Source: Cladocopium goreaui (taxonomy: Eukaryota; Sar; Dinophyceae; Suessiales; Symbiodiniaceae). Taken from it: a DNA stretch of 64,000 nucleotides. The DNA lies in assembly GCA_947184155.2 (NCBI GenBank), contig CAMXCT020002358.1, positions 385,001 to 449,000 on the forward strand. Reading direction: 5' to 3'. Position numbers and translations under genes: made by a program. Below, one piece after another: positions 36,301 through 51,300 of this stretch. Position 1 is the stretch's first letter; the number at the start of each line of letters is the position of its first letter. The notes beneath the pieces were generated by a model that did not search any database, had not been told where the DNA came from, and was given only the letters and a program-made list of their open reading frames with translations.

Positions 36301-39300
36301 ATTACGAGATCATATCATGTATCATATATGATATGGTTACAAATTATTTGTATAATATTATAATCATGCATATGGGAAAACATGAAATATGAAGTAATCA
36401 TGAATAGTAACATGGGATAACATGGGCTTAATAAAACTATTGTGATATTTCATACATGTATATACATATATAGGGATTCATTGTCATCACTTTAGTCTTT
36501 TGTGGTTTAGTGATGGGATCAATAATATTGGGATAGAGTGTTTGGGAAAATACCTATGCATATATCACCTATAGTTATACAAGTTTTTTTTTAAAAATGT
36601 GATTATATAGTAATCTGATATCCACTATTCTGCAACTTTTTATGGTGCTTCTTTTCTTGGCAATCAACACATCACATGGTCATATGCACATCGCACGTAT
36701 CTGCGGTCTCTGACGTATCTAGATCAACGATCCAGGCAGAGGAAACTATGTTTGCAAAATTGATTTAATAGTATGTTTCATTATAGAACCAACTATTTGG
36801 GAAATTCTATTAAACCTCCATTATAGGAAACCTTATTGTATAACCATTCGGAAAACCAATTTATGGAAATGAAGATTTCCTAAAATGGGGATCCCCCATT
36901 GCAGGAAAGCTCCATATACCACATGGCCAATCCTTGATACCCTGCAGAAAAGCGATTTCTAAAAGTAGATACCCTCTGGTAATTTAACATAGCTATTGAG
37001 AATTGCCAATTTATAGTTGATTTACCTATTGAAGATGGTGATATTCAATAGCTATGTTTGTTTACCGGAGGGTATCCCCAGTAAGAACATGTAAGAACAA
37101 ACAGTACTAAACAGTTGGCTTCCCCGCATATTTCTTCATGTTCCGCACGATATTCCCCGTTCTTTACATGGTTAGATAAGCTAAACCACCATTTTTGATG
37201 ATTGAACCTCATATTTTGATATATTTTGCTGGTTATCACACCAGTGTCTGAATACTTTGGATGAATTTTTCCACCACCATCCAAGGCTTGGCAAACTCGG
37301 CATGTGCCATGAGAGCCAGTTGAAAACGCTTTCCCAATCCTATGGGGCCCATCATAATCCCCAGTAGACAAGGTAGTAGAATCCTCAAAGGCAATCAATT
37401 GCCCTTGGTAAACTACCTAACTATGGAAAGATCCACCATGCTATTAATGGGTAAATCCACTATAAATGGGCCATGTTCAAGAGTTTTTTGTGTGTTTACC
37501 AGGCCGGGTAACCAGGAGATTTTGTGAAAATGGCTCAGTCACACCAATGCCGAGTCGCTTGATCAATCTCCTCCATAGCGAAAACACAGAAGCAGTCGAT
37601 CAAATCGTTCCAGGCCTGGAATGAATCCCAGCAGAATCCCTGGAGGTTTCCAGTGGGATTTTCCAAATGGTTGGTTGATCTATGGAAACATATAGAAACA
37701 TCTAAGACTCACAACATGTAAGAAACCAAGTCTAATTATCATTGCTAATCTTAGATACCCTGCAAAAAGTGACAAATTCTTTGCTGGTGAAAGTAGATAT
37801 TCCTATTAGTACCAAAAGACTAGTTAGGATTAAAGTATTCATGTAAGATTGACCTAGTTTCATGGAAAATCCCAATCTAAGATGGATGATAACTAGGGCT
37901 AATTCCGTCTTAGGAAATCTTCAGATTTGACAAATATGGATCCTGTTAATGGTTTTCCAAATGGTTTCCACAATAGGTTTCCTATAATGGAGGTTTAGTC
38001 AAATTTCCCAAATGGTTGGTTTATTTCATAGAAATTCCTATTAAAATAGGAAAATCATGGATATAAAATATACCCTCTGGTAATCTATATAACAGTTTGC
38101 GAACTGGAAGCCATGGCCCATTTAGTTCTATCATTTGTGATTATTTACCGTTTTTAAAGATGGCGATTTTCCAGTTCGCAAACTATTACCAGCAGTTTAC
38201 CGGAGGGTAATAGGTATATGTCTTGGGAATGCAGTTTGATACATTCAGGCACCCGTTACATACGCATGAATATTGCCATGAAATTCCAAATGTTATAATT
38301 TCGTTTGGAGTTTGCAGATTTCTTTGGAATGTACCCTCTGGTAATTTAACGTAGTTAATGAAAATCACCATTTTTGATGGGAAAACTCACTATAAATGGT
38401 CATGTTCAATAGCTATGTTAAATTACCAGAGGGTAATAGGCAGCAATTTGGAATGTTGTGTATGCAATGACGATGTGTAATGGGACCGTATGATGGGGAT
38501 ATGTGGTGGGGAGATGCTGGGATTGGATTATCTTACCCTCTGGTAAACATACATCAAGCTCTTGAACATGGCCCATTGAAATAGTGGATTTACCCATTGA
38601 AAAGGGTGATTTTCCATAGTTTTTTGTATGTTTACCAGAGGGTAATTCGGGCAAACATATCCCGAAAAAATCGGTCGCACGCTCATCCTGAGCTGATCTT
38701 TTTTTCATGGAAAGTATTCTCAGCTCTCAAAGCATATCCGATCCCCTCGATATGAGGCCATTTTGGGGATGATTCCCCTCGCTGTGGTCGTTCTGATCTA
38801 TCCAGAATATCATAAAGTCACTCATGATCTCCCATTCTTCATCCTTCTTCTTGGATGCGCTTCAGGACCCCCAAACACAAAATCCCTATAGATTCCCCAA
38901 TTCTTGTGAATTTTTCCGTTGGGAAAAGAACAAATCACTGTAAAGAAATCCAAGTATTTCACCCAATGTGAGGCCCCCGTTCGATAGCTAAGTTGGTGAA
39001 CATAACTCCAATTTCACTATGGTTTATGGTACTTATAACGAACTAGTTACTGGGGCTTATAAACCAACTTTTAACTGGGGAGCCCAACATTGTAGATATT
39101 TACTATCCATTAACATCCATTGACTATCATTAACATCCATTAACATTGACTATAGACATATCATCCATTGACTTATATCCATATTAACATCCATTAACAT
39201 CCATATAACTGGGGGGCCCCACATTGTAAGTTTTCTTCCCACGCGTTTCATCTCTGCGCCTGATATTTTTTCAGCTTCTCATTGATCAACGGCAGATCTC

Positions 39301-42300
39301 GATTCACGGCGGCGACAGCCTTGGCGTGAGATGCTGCGCAGCATGCCCCTTGGATGTCTTGGAAACATTGCCAGGGATACCCTCTGGTAAACTAACATAG
39401 CTTGGAAAATCACCATGTTTAATAGGAAAATCAACTATATATAAATGGTCATTTTCAAAAGCTATGTTAAATTACCAGAGGGTAACCTTGAAAAAATGAT
39501 CATTCTCAAAATTTATGATATCCGCACGAAGACATTGTCTGGTCGGTGGTTTCAACCTCTCTGAAAAATATGAAAGTCAGTTGGGATGTTATTCCCAATA
39601 TATGAAAAATTGAAAAAATGTTCCGAGCCACCAACCTGTTGTAATTTCCTATTGGTTGTCTCATCAAATCCCATTGATTGTCCCATTATTAGGAGTAAGT
39701 GGCTAGGAACCATGGTACAAATTACTGATTGACAGGATATGCACACTGATATGGCTTATAATCCCCTTACTAATGTATTGGACTTCTTGGATACATGTGG
39801 TGATGATAAGGAGCAGCAGGAAAAGGATAAGGATGAGGATGATGACATGATGACATGATGACACTTATGGTAATTATCATCCAAGGATAACTAACATGAT
39901 AGTGACAACTATAATCATAAACATGACAACATTATGATACAGTATTTCTATGATAATCAGTGATAATACACATATTCCTTTAGTTCCTACTGTTATCCAA
40001 TCTTGCTCAACAAATGGCTAAGATTAGCAAAGCTGAGTTTTCTGGAGGCCGAACGTTCCACTACTTATGTTTTGGGATGGGCACATGCTATCCTTTGGTA
40101 ATTCAACAGAACTATGAGAAACGTAATTAGATAGATCATCGAGCAAAAAAATGGTCCGTGTTTCATAGCTATCTTCGAAACGACGCCATTTTATTTACAT
40201 CCTTCTGCTCCCAGCTTAGGTGGCAGAGGCGTTTCAAAACATCAGCCAACTATTGCGGATATCACCGTCACCACTCAATTTTTAAGCTGCTGATTTTAAC
40301 ATATTTTCCCTTAATCCGCCCACACCGCTTTGGCGGTGACGGCGTGCTTATTGGGGGGCAACAGCAACACTAAATGCTCAATGACATTTGTTAATATAGC
40401 AGTCGCTATATCAGCTTTAGCTGGGGGGGGGGCCAAAAACGGTTTCGCACCGAGAGCAGAATTCGGTGGTGTTTTCGACATTTTTCGACGATTTTTGTGT
40501 GTCTGAGCGCAAGAGGGTATTGAAATGGAATTTTGGGTCATTTTGGTAGCTTTCCGGCAATGAAAAAACGGCCAAAAATGACAAAAACATGGTACATAGC
40601 AAGATTTTGCAGTGTTTTTGGATGCCAGAGCATTGAAAACACTGCAAAAACAAGTGTTTTGGACTGACGTTATAGCAAAAAACGTGTAAATTACCGTATG
40701 CTTGACTGGAAGCATTACAAAAACACTGTCAAAAGCAATGTTTTGGAAGGATTTACTGCCTTTGTGGCAAAAAACGTGTAAATTACCGTCTGTTTGGCTG
40801 GAAACATTGGAAAAACACTGTCAAAAACAATGTTTTGGAAGGATTTCTTATATATATGTTGGAGTTGGCTACCGGCATTGGAACATGGAAAAATTGAAGA
40901 AAACACTGTCAATAGCGGTATTTTCAACGGTTGGGGAGATAAGGGAATTGGAAGCATTGTCGAACATGATGTTTTCGACCGGTTTTATGGCGACAAAAGT
41001 GTAAAGTACCGTGCTTTGAAGGAAACCATTGGAAAAACATGGAAACACATTCAAAGAACACGGGATTTGTAAACCTTGGGGTTACTAACGACAAGGTTAA
41101 ACCTTGGGGTTGGAAGATCCATAGGTTTAAATATATAGATGTGCTGTATAGCACTGGATGGCCTAAACCTTACATCAAGGATTGTCCAGCCTCATGTTCA
41201 CATCCGCTAGCTCTACCCTCTTGAGCACTGTGGCTCAATCTAATGTGTGTTGGAAACCTGGCCCTGAGAAAGCGTCTGATACTTAGCGGCTTCCAATCTG
41301 TGGCGTTAGCTTTTAGGCATTTCAGAATCCAACCGGGGTGCTGGAAAGGTCTGCGATCCGAGCATGGCCCACAACATTCGGCTGGCCTAGGCCTCCTGTG
41401 CCCGACAGTCTCAGCAATGCAGCATGGATTTGAAAACTTTGTGGGCCATCTTGGCCAACCAACCTCTCTCGATCGCCGCATGGCCCGAGAAATGTGCTCT
41501 AGACCTGAAAGGATCGATCATCATTATCATATCACGCAGTAAATGGATTCATCAATGTGGTTTATTTAGCGAGGAAGCACTGGGATATATTAGTTACAAC
41601 TGGCTGCTGCGGCTGTTGTTTGTGGCTTTTGCTTCGCCGCCGCCATGCCGGAGTCGAAGCCCAAGCCTGAACAGGTCAAACTGTTGAAGGCGGGGATGGC
41701 ATCCATGTGCAAGAAATAAAGGATCGTTTTTGGACATACCCAACTGGATCCTCAACGCTGATGGTAGATGTCACTCAATGGCCAGGAGTTCTATGAAAGC
41801 TTTTTGTCTGACCCCGAGTATATCAACAAGCGGCGCCAAGAAATCTTGAAAAGCCAGAGGGACCCCAAGGCCGGCAATGTTGTTACACAACACGGCATCT
41901 CCAAAACCAATGCCCCCAAAGGCGGATGTGGTCTTCTCCTTCGTGGACATCATCTCGCCATTTATTAATGAGGATCAGGCAAGGGTTTTATCTCTTAAGA
42001 TCTTGATTTGATCGATCTATTCATTCATACAGTTGTGTCGTTATGCGTTGACTTTTCCAATGGGCATTTGATGATCAATATGGACAGGTGACCATGGACC
42101 CCAACTACGACTTCTACTTGCGCTGGGTGAGCATTACTGATTTTGTGGGGGACCGGCCCGCACTGAAATCTGTGAAGGCCAGGGGCAGTTTGTGATCACC
42201 AAAGCCTGCACCATTGCCATCACCATTAAAATCATCATGGTTATAATGACCATCACCCGTCGCCATCTCGATCATTGTTGTCTATTTGTGCACCATATAA

Positions 42301-45300
42301 CCACCATCATCACCAATAGGTAATCGCTTGTTTGTGCGGAATTTCTCGTCCCTCACAGGCTGCTCTTGAGTGGGCATCGAAAACATATCGGCTGAACAAC
42401 TTTGACGATAGATTTGAACTCCAGGCCGCTCTTCTTTGGGATTGAAAATGCACAGCTGTTGGCATGCAAGTATATAGCTTTATGCCTACAGTATGGACCT
42501 GCAATCTAGATCTACTTGCAGGACTGGCTCAACACAGAAGCAGGTCTTCACAGAGGAGGTTCTACTTGGATTAGGGGGACTATCTAGGCGTCGTTGTCTA
42601 GCTATTTGAAATTCCGTAGCTTGGAGAGTCTCCAAGGGAGGTAAAAGTGAAAATTCCATAGCTTGGGAAACCCCCACGGCGGGGAAAAGTGAAAATTCCC
42701 TAGCTTGGGGAGCCCCCACGAGGGGAAAAGTGAAAATTCCCTAGCTTGGGAAGCCCCCACGGGGGGGAAAAGTGAAAATTCCCTAGCTTGGGGAGCCCCC
42801 ACGGGGGGGGAAAACTGAAAATTCCCTAGCTTGGGAAGCCCCCACGGGGGGGAAAAGTGAAAATTCCCTAGCTTGGGGAGCCCCCACGGGGGGGAAAGTG
42901 AAAATTCTTAGCTTGGAAGCCCCCACGAGGGAAAAGTGAAAATTCCCTAGCTTGGGGAGCCCCCACGGGGGGGGAAAGTGAAAATTCTTAGCTTGGGAAG
43001 CCTCCACGGGGCCCTTAGCCCCTCTCACGGACCGAAATAAACCTGCGGTGTGGGCGGCCACCCCACGCGAAGCGGGGTGAATTACTCCAATTCTGGGAAG
43101 AGGGATCCTCGTTGCATGTGACACCACAATACATGTATAACGAAATCACATTCTAAATCCATACTGGGGTGTAATATTTAAATCACCTTTATATCTCACA
43201 TGCATTTGTATTACACCACACTTGTATTACCTTTGCATTACGCCTAATAAGAAATCGACATGACATGTTATATCCCACTGATATTTCATTATCCCAATCA
43301 CCGCTTATATCACCTACACTCCAGTAAATTAACATAGAACCTTAGCAGATACGGGTTGGAAGATTCGTTTCCGAAATTGGATGTTTTCAGGGTTGAACTG
43401 TTAATTTACCAGAGGGGATCTATTGAGAACCATTTGAGAACAGTTAGTTGATAGGAAGTTGATACTAACCATGCACTTAGTAATAATATCATTAGGAAGT
43501 GATTAACTATAACATATAGGTATATAGTTATAACACTATAATATATACTTAATATCATTATTAACTATACATGATTAGTTAAAGATAGTTATAGCATAAT
43601 CAATTATAATATCTGGTTGGTGGTTTTAACCACGATGAAAAATATGAGTTCGTCAATGGGAAGGACTCTCCCATTAATTGTGGAAAATAAAACATGTTTC
43701 AAACCACCAACCAGATATAGTTATAGCCCTAGAAATTCATCCCAGCTTGACAGCTTGACAAGCTCCTAAGGTACAGCTGCGAATCTGAGTTTTCGAGCTT
43801 GGCTGTTCTCTTCAGCCTTAAAGCCAACCATCCTCAGCTGCCCCGGACGTGGCTGATTTTCATTGGGGGCTGGGGTTGAAGGGCAACAAGAACCACCGGA
43901 AATTTAGACATTCTGGAAATGACTTGTTATTTATGGAAATTTATGGAACTTAATGGAACTTACTCGGTTTTCTAAAATGGACAGTCTTTGAAAATTATTG
44001 GTTTTACAATTTACAATCATTGGGCTTGGTTTTACAGGGAAAACATGCAAATTGGACATTTCAGCTTTCTACACTGTAAATCTTAGGGGCATCCGGTAAA
44101 TTCTCCCTTCATCACTTCATGGAAAATTAGGCTCACGGGTTCGTGCCCCTAAATGTGTTGCTCCCAGCATGTTTATACCAGGATTCTGTCGGTAAATAAA
44201 AGCTTCAGCAGGTAACAGCATCAGTTTCCCCGAACTTAGTTGCAATTTAGAATTTACCTGCGTGGTTGGTGGTATACCTACCCCTCTGAAAAATGGTGGA
44301 GTTCGTCAGTTGGGGTTGTGAAATTCCCAACTGAATGGAAAGTCAAAATCCAAACATGTTCCAAACCGCCAACCAGTTGTAATATTACTATTCATTGCCT
44401 CATCAAATCCCATTGATTGTCGCATTGAATCCGGGGTAAATGGCTAATAACCATGGTAAAAATTATTGATTGACAGGATATGCACACTGATATGGCTTAT
44501 AATCCCCTTACTAATGTATCGTAGTTCTTGGCATGCGGCTGATACGGCGCCCTTGGAAGGGTTGTCGATTTTGAGATGTGCCATTTACGATCCCGTGGAA
44601 GGGTTGCAAATTTCAAAAATGAGGTTTTCCGAAATGGGGGTATAGGATTTGAAATTTTCGATTTTTTAACGTGTTGCACATGGAAGAGGCACAGGTTGCA
44701 TATGTTGTCGTATGATCGTCAGGGGGGGGTGGGGGGGGATGTTAACGTTCGTGTCGAGCGCTTCCCTCACGGTACGGAAGAGGCACATGTTGCATTTGTT
44801 GTCGTATGATCGTCAGGGGGGGTGGGGGGGGATGTTAACGTTCGTATCGAGCACTTCCTTTACGTTACAGAAGAGGTTGCCGTTGCTGACATCTTGCATT
44901 GTCTGACGCGCTTTTTGCGGATTTCCTGCGTGAACCTATGTTGGTCGTGGTTGGATTTCCTCTAGAACCATTATTGCTGGAACTCAACAACTTGATGGAA
45001 CTTGGAAACACTTAAAAAAATGGCGACCTCAATCCATGCTCCACAAAAGAAACAACAGGTGTACCAAAAACGGTACAGTTATGCTTACAGCTGGACTTGG
45101 CGTCACAACGCTGCCTTGTTACAGACTGTAGCATCAGCACTGCCACAAGCACTCTGGCACCGCTAACCTCGAACAGTGGGAAAAAAAGAGGATTGAATAC
45201 CGCCTTGATTGATGTGATTTGGATGACTTAAAATCATAAAATTCTAATGTTTTTTTTTTCACCCCTGAAGAGAAAAATCGAGTCAGCGCGCAGGCGAAAT

Positions 45301-48300
45301 TCAAATTTTCACCCTTGAGTCACACGCCTGCCAATCGAAATGAATGTCCATGTTGTACACATTTTTTGACGACTCCTGCAAATACCAGCATTTTCTCTCT
45401 TACCCTCAAAAATGACAATTTCAAATTCGTCACCCTTACAAGGGCGCCGAGTCAACCGGTTGCCTAGTTCTTGGATATATGTGGTGATGATAAGGAAATG
45501 ATATTCCATGAAGCATTATATCAGCATTATATCCCCATGATATTCCAATGTGCTAGAGTCAGAAACCTTCCATTTGGGATGATCATTCCCAATATATGGA
45601 AAAAAGTACCAGCAATGTGGTAAACCACCAACCAGCAATGTGGTAAACCCAGTCAGAAACCTTCCATTCTCCCAGTTAGTTCCATAAATTTGAATGGAAA
45701 GTCATAAAAAAATCCATGGTTCCAAACCACCAACCAGTAAATTCACCTGCAATATTCCAATGATTTCCAAGTCAGAAACCTTCCATTTGGGTTTGTCTGA
45801 AAATAGGGTATATTCCCAATGAAATAGCCATTTCAAAACGGGATAATGATCATGAAAACCATTGGCTACAATGGGGTACACTACATTTTCAGACACACAC
45901 ATATATCTATTATAATTTACCCAGATATATTCTACATATATTACATTATTATAGTTACTATTAACCCACTATTATAGTTACTTTTATGTATATAGTTACT
46001 ATTAACCCACTATTATACTTACTTTTATCTGGGCAAATTATAATACTTCACTAACCTGAATTAAGGCCATTTGGGGATGATTTCCCTTACTAACCATGAT
46101 TCCAGTGAGGGAGAACAGTGAGGTCGTTATAATTTACCCAGCTACATTCACCCCCAAAATATGGGTATAGTTACATAGATTTCCATAGCTAATGGACAAT
46201 AGTTTTCCATAGATTTCCATAGATGTCCATAGATATATGGTAAGTAGTTTTATATATATGGGTTTGTCCTGGTCGCCAGCGGACTGGGTGTCCCTCGCCA
46301 TCCTTCGAGGACCACCACGTCGCAGGGAAGGGCAACGGGAGTCCAGCGATGTTTCGGCACCTGGCCGCGGCCCGAAAACCAGGGGTGTGGCTACCACCAA
46401 GTCGACAGACTGGTGGCTTCAGATATATGGCTTTAATATGGATTTAATATGGTTTTAATGTGGTTTTAATATGGATTTAATATGGTTTTATATGGTTTAA
46501 TATGCTTTAATATGGATAATCATATGGATAATAATGGGATAATAATGGGATAATAATGGGATAACAATACTGGTTGGTGGGGGCTACCTACTTGGTTAAT
46601 GGTGATTAATGGTGGTTAATGATGGTTAATGATGGTTGATGATGGTTGATGATGAATTATCTGGTTGGTGGGGGCTACCTACCCCTCTGAACAATGATGG
46701 AGTTCGTCAGTTGGGATTATGACATTCCCAATATATGGAAAACAATAGTTCATGTTCCGAACCACCAACCAGCTAGAGGTTTCCCTGTGATTTTCCTATC
46801 CAATTCTGAGGAAGTTGAGACTTCATGAAGTGGAGATCCCCTTGGGAAAGGGTCAAGCTCGTGTGGGGGCAGCAATTGATCCGCACAACTCTAAAAATGT
46901 CAAGAAAAGAATGCCCGATCAGACCATTCTGAAGGAGTTGCTTTTGGAGGTTTCTGGGTTTACAGCTTGTAAACTTACACATACCCCATAGGATCCATGT
47001 ATGGTATATATGGTAACATGGATCCCATCATTATACCCCCACATGTAAGCATATAGACCATACAAGGATCCTATGGGTTTCTGTTTCAAATCAATGTTTG
47101 AAAGCCGTGCAGTCATATTCCATTTTTGCAAAAAAACACTCGGTCTTTGCATCATGAGGCGCTAACGTGGGTTTCGGGGCTGGGGTTCTTGGCAAGGCTC
47201 TGGGCTCTGGATGACTTACCCGCGGAACCGCCCAAACCTGGTTGGTGGTAAACCTACCCCTCTGAAAAATATGAAAGTCAGTTAAGATTATTATTACCAA
47301 TATATCTGGGTAAATTATAATATTTCACTAAGCTGAATTAAGGCCATTTGGGGATGATTTCCCTTATTAACCATGATTCCAGTGAGGTCGCAGTGAGGTC
47401 GTTATAATTTACCCTGATGTATGGACAAAAAAAAAATGTTCCAAACCACCAACCAGAAACAGTTCTTTGCGACACCCTTTTGTTTTTCATGCTGGGCACA
47501 AAAGTCTGAGCCTGTCAATCTGGAATGACTACAATGCGAGCGTATGGAACCGGGCACAAGTGTCACAATGAATCAGTAAGCAGGATGGAGCTGAAATAAG
47601 ATTGGATCACCCAATCCGGCTGATACCCTCTGGTAAACGAACATAGCTATTGAAAATTGCCATTTAGAGCTGATTTACCCATTAAAAATGGTGTTTTCCC
47701 ATAGTTTTTTGTATGTTTACCAGAGGGTAGCTTCAGTGAAGCAAACAATAGCAACACATGCTCCAGTTCCATCGACATCAAAGCCAACATGCTACAGTTC
47801 CAGCACCACCTTTGAACTTCTGGGTTGCCAAATTAAAAAATCGCCAGGCGGCTTGACAGAGTGCCTACCAAGCACTCAAAGCCTTGCTTGGCACCTAAGC
47901 TTACACTCACCATTTTTGTGGTAAGCGGTAGATACATGCATGTTCAGCTCGATCTCATTAAAGTAGTACTCAATCACGATCACGCAACCATGCTCACATA
48001 TGCCTTCCCAGTAAATTTTAAGACCTTTGCCGTCAGATGCCTTGCTGATTTTGATGATCTTCCCCTTACCACCGGGATCTTCGTGAACATATTCGATACA
48101 CTGGATGCCGCATCCATCTGAGAAACCGTGCCTGCCTTTGGAATGGGTCAGGAGATTCGTCATTTTGTGGTCTGACAGGTTGATTGACTTCCGAAGCTCC
48201 TCCCAACTGGGAGTTTGTTGCAACCTTGGTAGGAGAAGGTTGAAAAGTCCTCCAAGAATTGCGCCGAAGATGCCTAAGCCAGCCCCATCAAGCCCCATGT

Positions 48301-51300
48301 CCCCTCCTGGAAGTCCGGGAAGTCCACGTGGCATGGTGAAAAGACTTGAAAGCTGCGAGTGGAATGTACTTGGCTTCCCCTGAGCCAACAAAACTGCCTC
48401 ATGGATTCATGGATTCTCACGGGCAATACTGGCAATCATGTCCAGTCAGGAGAACAAAAACACATTGCCAACACCCAACCAAATCAAAATGTCAAGATGT
48501 GTCAAAGATCAGCGGCGTGCGAAGAAGTGTGCTCCTCCAAAGCAAGCACGAAGTTTACGTGTGATCAAATAATGTAGCACGTATTTTGATAGCCTTTTCT
48601 CAGAAGTAGAATCAACACCGGAGCATGGGATCATGTTGGAAGCAGATTAGAAGAGATGAGATAAGGTGTTGAAATCTATGCCAATCTACGAAATTGAGTT
48701 AATCATTGGTCCGTTGCCAATCTACTAATCCAAGAATGAATAATCAACAGCTTTCAACAGAGTGAAAGATATCCCTCCTGATCCGTTAAAAATCACAGCT
48801 TCCAAGCATATACAAGATTTAAAATACAACAGCACAATAGCAAATACAAATACTATGGATGGAAACAATCGATGCAGGGGCATGAAATAATACGAAATTA
48901 TTGCTGTTTAAAGACGAATATTGATCAATGATTAACAATGTACTATGACTAGTCTTTGATCAAGAATTCTCAATAAGATGTATAAATCATTGGCATTCAA
49001 TTGAGGTTCATTAGGTAAATTAGGTAATGTCATAGGTTCTATATAGGTAATGTCGAGTCATATATTATGCTAATGAGGTTATATCAATTGATCATTACCT
49101 AATGACCTAATGTTGTAATAATATTTTTCAATTGAACATTAGGTCATTAGCTAACCATGCCACGATGGAGGGATGCTTGGATGCTTGGAGGATCATCCTA
49201 CTTAGGGATCATCCCCATGACTTGGTGAACTAAGCTAGTTACGATCCGTGGGATGATCCTCCAAGTCATTATGATTGATATATGATTAGTATAACTATAA
49301 ATAGAATAAGCTTAATTATGAATAACCAAGCATAAGTATGATAACATCATATTAGCTATAATATGCTTAATGAATAGCTTAGTTCATCCAGGGTGAACTC
49401 ACCTACTTCAAGATCTCTAAAATCAGCCACCAAGAGGCACCAAGTAGGTGATATTCTCCCAACATCCCACTGATATCTATGCTATTATACCCGGCCTGGC
49501 AAACATACAAAAAACTATGGAAAGACCCACCATTTTATATGGGTAAGCCCACGAACTAAATGGCCATTTTCAAGAGCTTTTTGTATGTTTACCAAATGGG
49601 CCGTGGAGTTAGTTAACTAGTTAGTAAATGGCTTATTTCATTGGGATTTTTTTGGGGTAAACAAACCCCAGTTACTAACCAGTTAGCCTAGTTAGCTAAT
49701 CCTATGGCCCATTCAAGTGCTATTATATCCCAATAAGCGGGTGCACTAACTATGCTTACTCAGCACATACCCAATTAATTAAAGGATTATATATATCATA
49801 TTATATCCCAAAGCACCAATTACTATTATGGTACCCAATTACAAGTACCCTGACTATGGTGTACTATTATCTGGGTAAATAAAAATATTTCACTAACCTG
49901 AATTAAGGCCATTTGGGGATGATTTCCCTTATTAAATATGACTCTAGTGAGGGAGAACAGTGAGTTCGTTATAATTTACCCAGATGTATAATCCATTGAT
50001 TATGGGGCTTATATCCAAACTATGGTTTATATTCCCAACAATTGGGTATAACATGGTATAACTATGGTGAAATAACACAAACACCAAAGGTTGCAGGATG
50101 TGCTTTTCTATCCCAATATATTATGGTTGGTGGTTTCAACCCCTCTGAAAAATATCAAAGTCAGTTGGGAAGGATTATCCCATAAATATTATGGAAAATA
50201 AAAAATGTTCCAAACCACAGCCAGTTAACCATTAACCATCATCATATATTATGGTTAACTGATTATTAATGACGATGACTGGCTGATCAATAACCAGTTT
50301 ATTCTGGTTACTGATCAGTTGCTGATCCTCCAAGTCCCCAACTTCCAAACTTCCAACACCCACCTGGTCTCCACGTCCGTTGAGCGCGGATTTGTCGAAG
50401 CGAGGGACTAGCACCTGGCGACCGGTTGACCTTCCATTTATAGCCTTAAAAATGGTGCTTTAGCCCATCATCTTAGTACTTTCACGCATTTTTTGGGTGT
50501 ATTTACCATGAACAATGCAGATTTTCAAACATTGACCAGGGGAAATTCCCAAATTCCACCAGAAGATGAGGAATCTGACCAAGAAGGGTGAAGTGAGTGG
50601 ATGTAATGACGCATCCATCAAAAGGGGCGGCATAGGGAAAAAAAGCAACGCAACACTTACTGGTGCTAAACGTAGGGAATGGATGGGTTGCTGGGGGTTG
50701 CTGGGATGATGACATTACGAATGTGATGACTGGGATCATTCCCGAAAATTCCCTGCGTAAAACGCACCAGTAAGAACATCATGGAACCTGAGTTCAGTCA
50801 AGGAATCTGCAGGCTGATCGAATCCACCAAAAAAAGATCTGCAGATTTCACATGTTTTTTTGGATCAAAAATGATCCAAGGCTTCATCTGGTTGGTGGTT
50901 GAGCCCTACCCCTCTGAAAAATATGAAAATATGAGTTCCTCAGTTGTGATCATTACTAAATGGATAATATATAGTATATATGTATATATATATATGGATG
51001 ATATATAGATGATATAATGGATGATTAAATAGTTGGGGTTACTATTCCCAACGGAATGGAAAGTCATAAAAATCATGTTCCAAACCACCAACCAGTCATC
51101 TTTACCAAGGCTTTCCTCACCCCGCGAACCTCTCCTTCCTCTGCGCTTTTCAGAGCCTGAAAAGGGGCCCGTTGTCTGCACCTGGTGTTGACAAACCTTC
51201 CATCTGCACCCAAAAAATCATAAATCCAGAGATTATCCTACAATGTGAGGCCCCCAAGATATCTAAGTTGGTTTATAACTCCAATAACTATGGTTTATGG

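Noticed and set aside
41400-41480. Spliced-leader-like sequence (GGGCCATCTTGGCCAA)
   Set aside because: Only partial likeness to the dinoflagellate leader CCGTAGCCATTTTGGCTCAA and no downstream gene in phase; chance.
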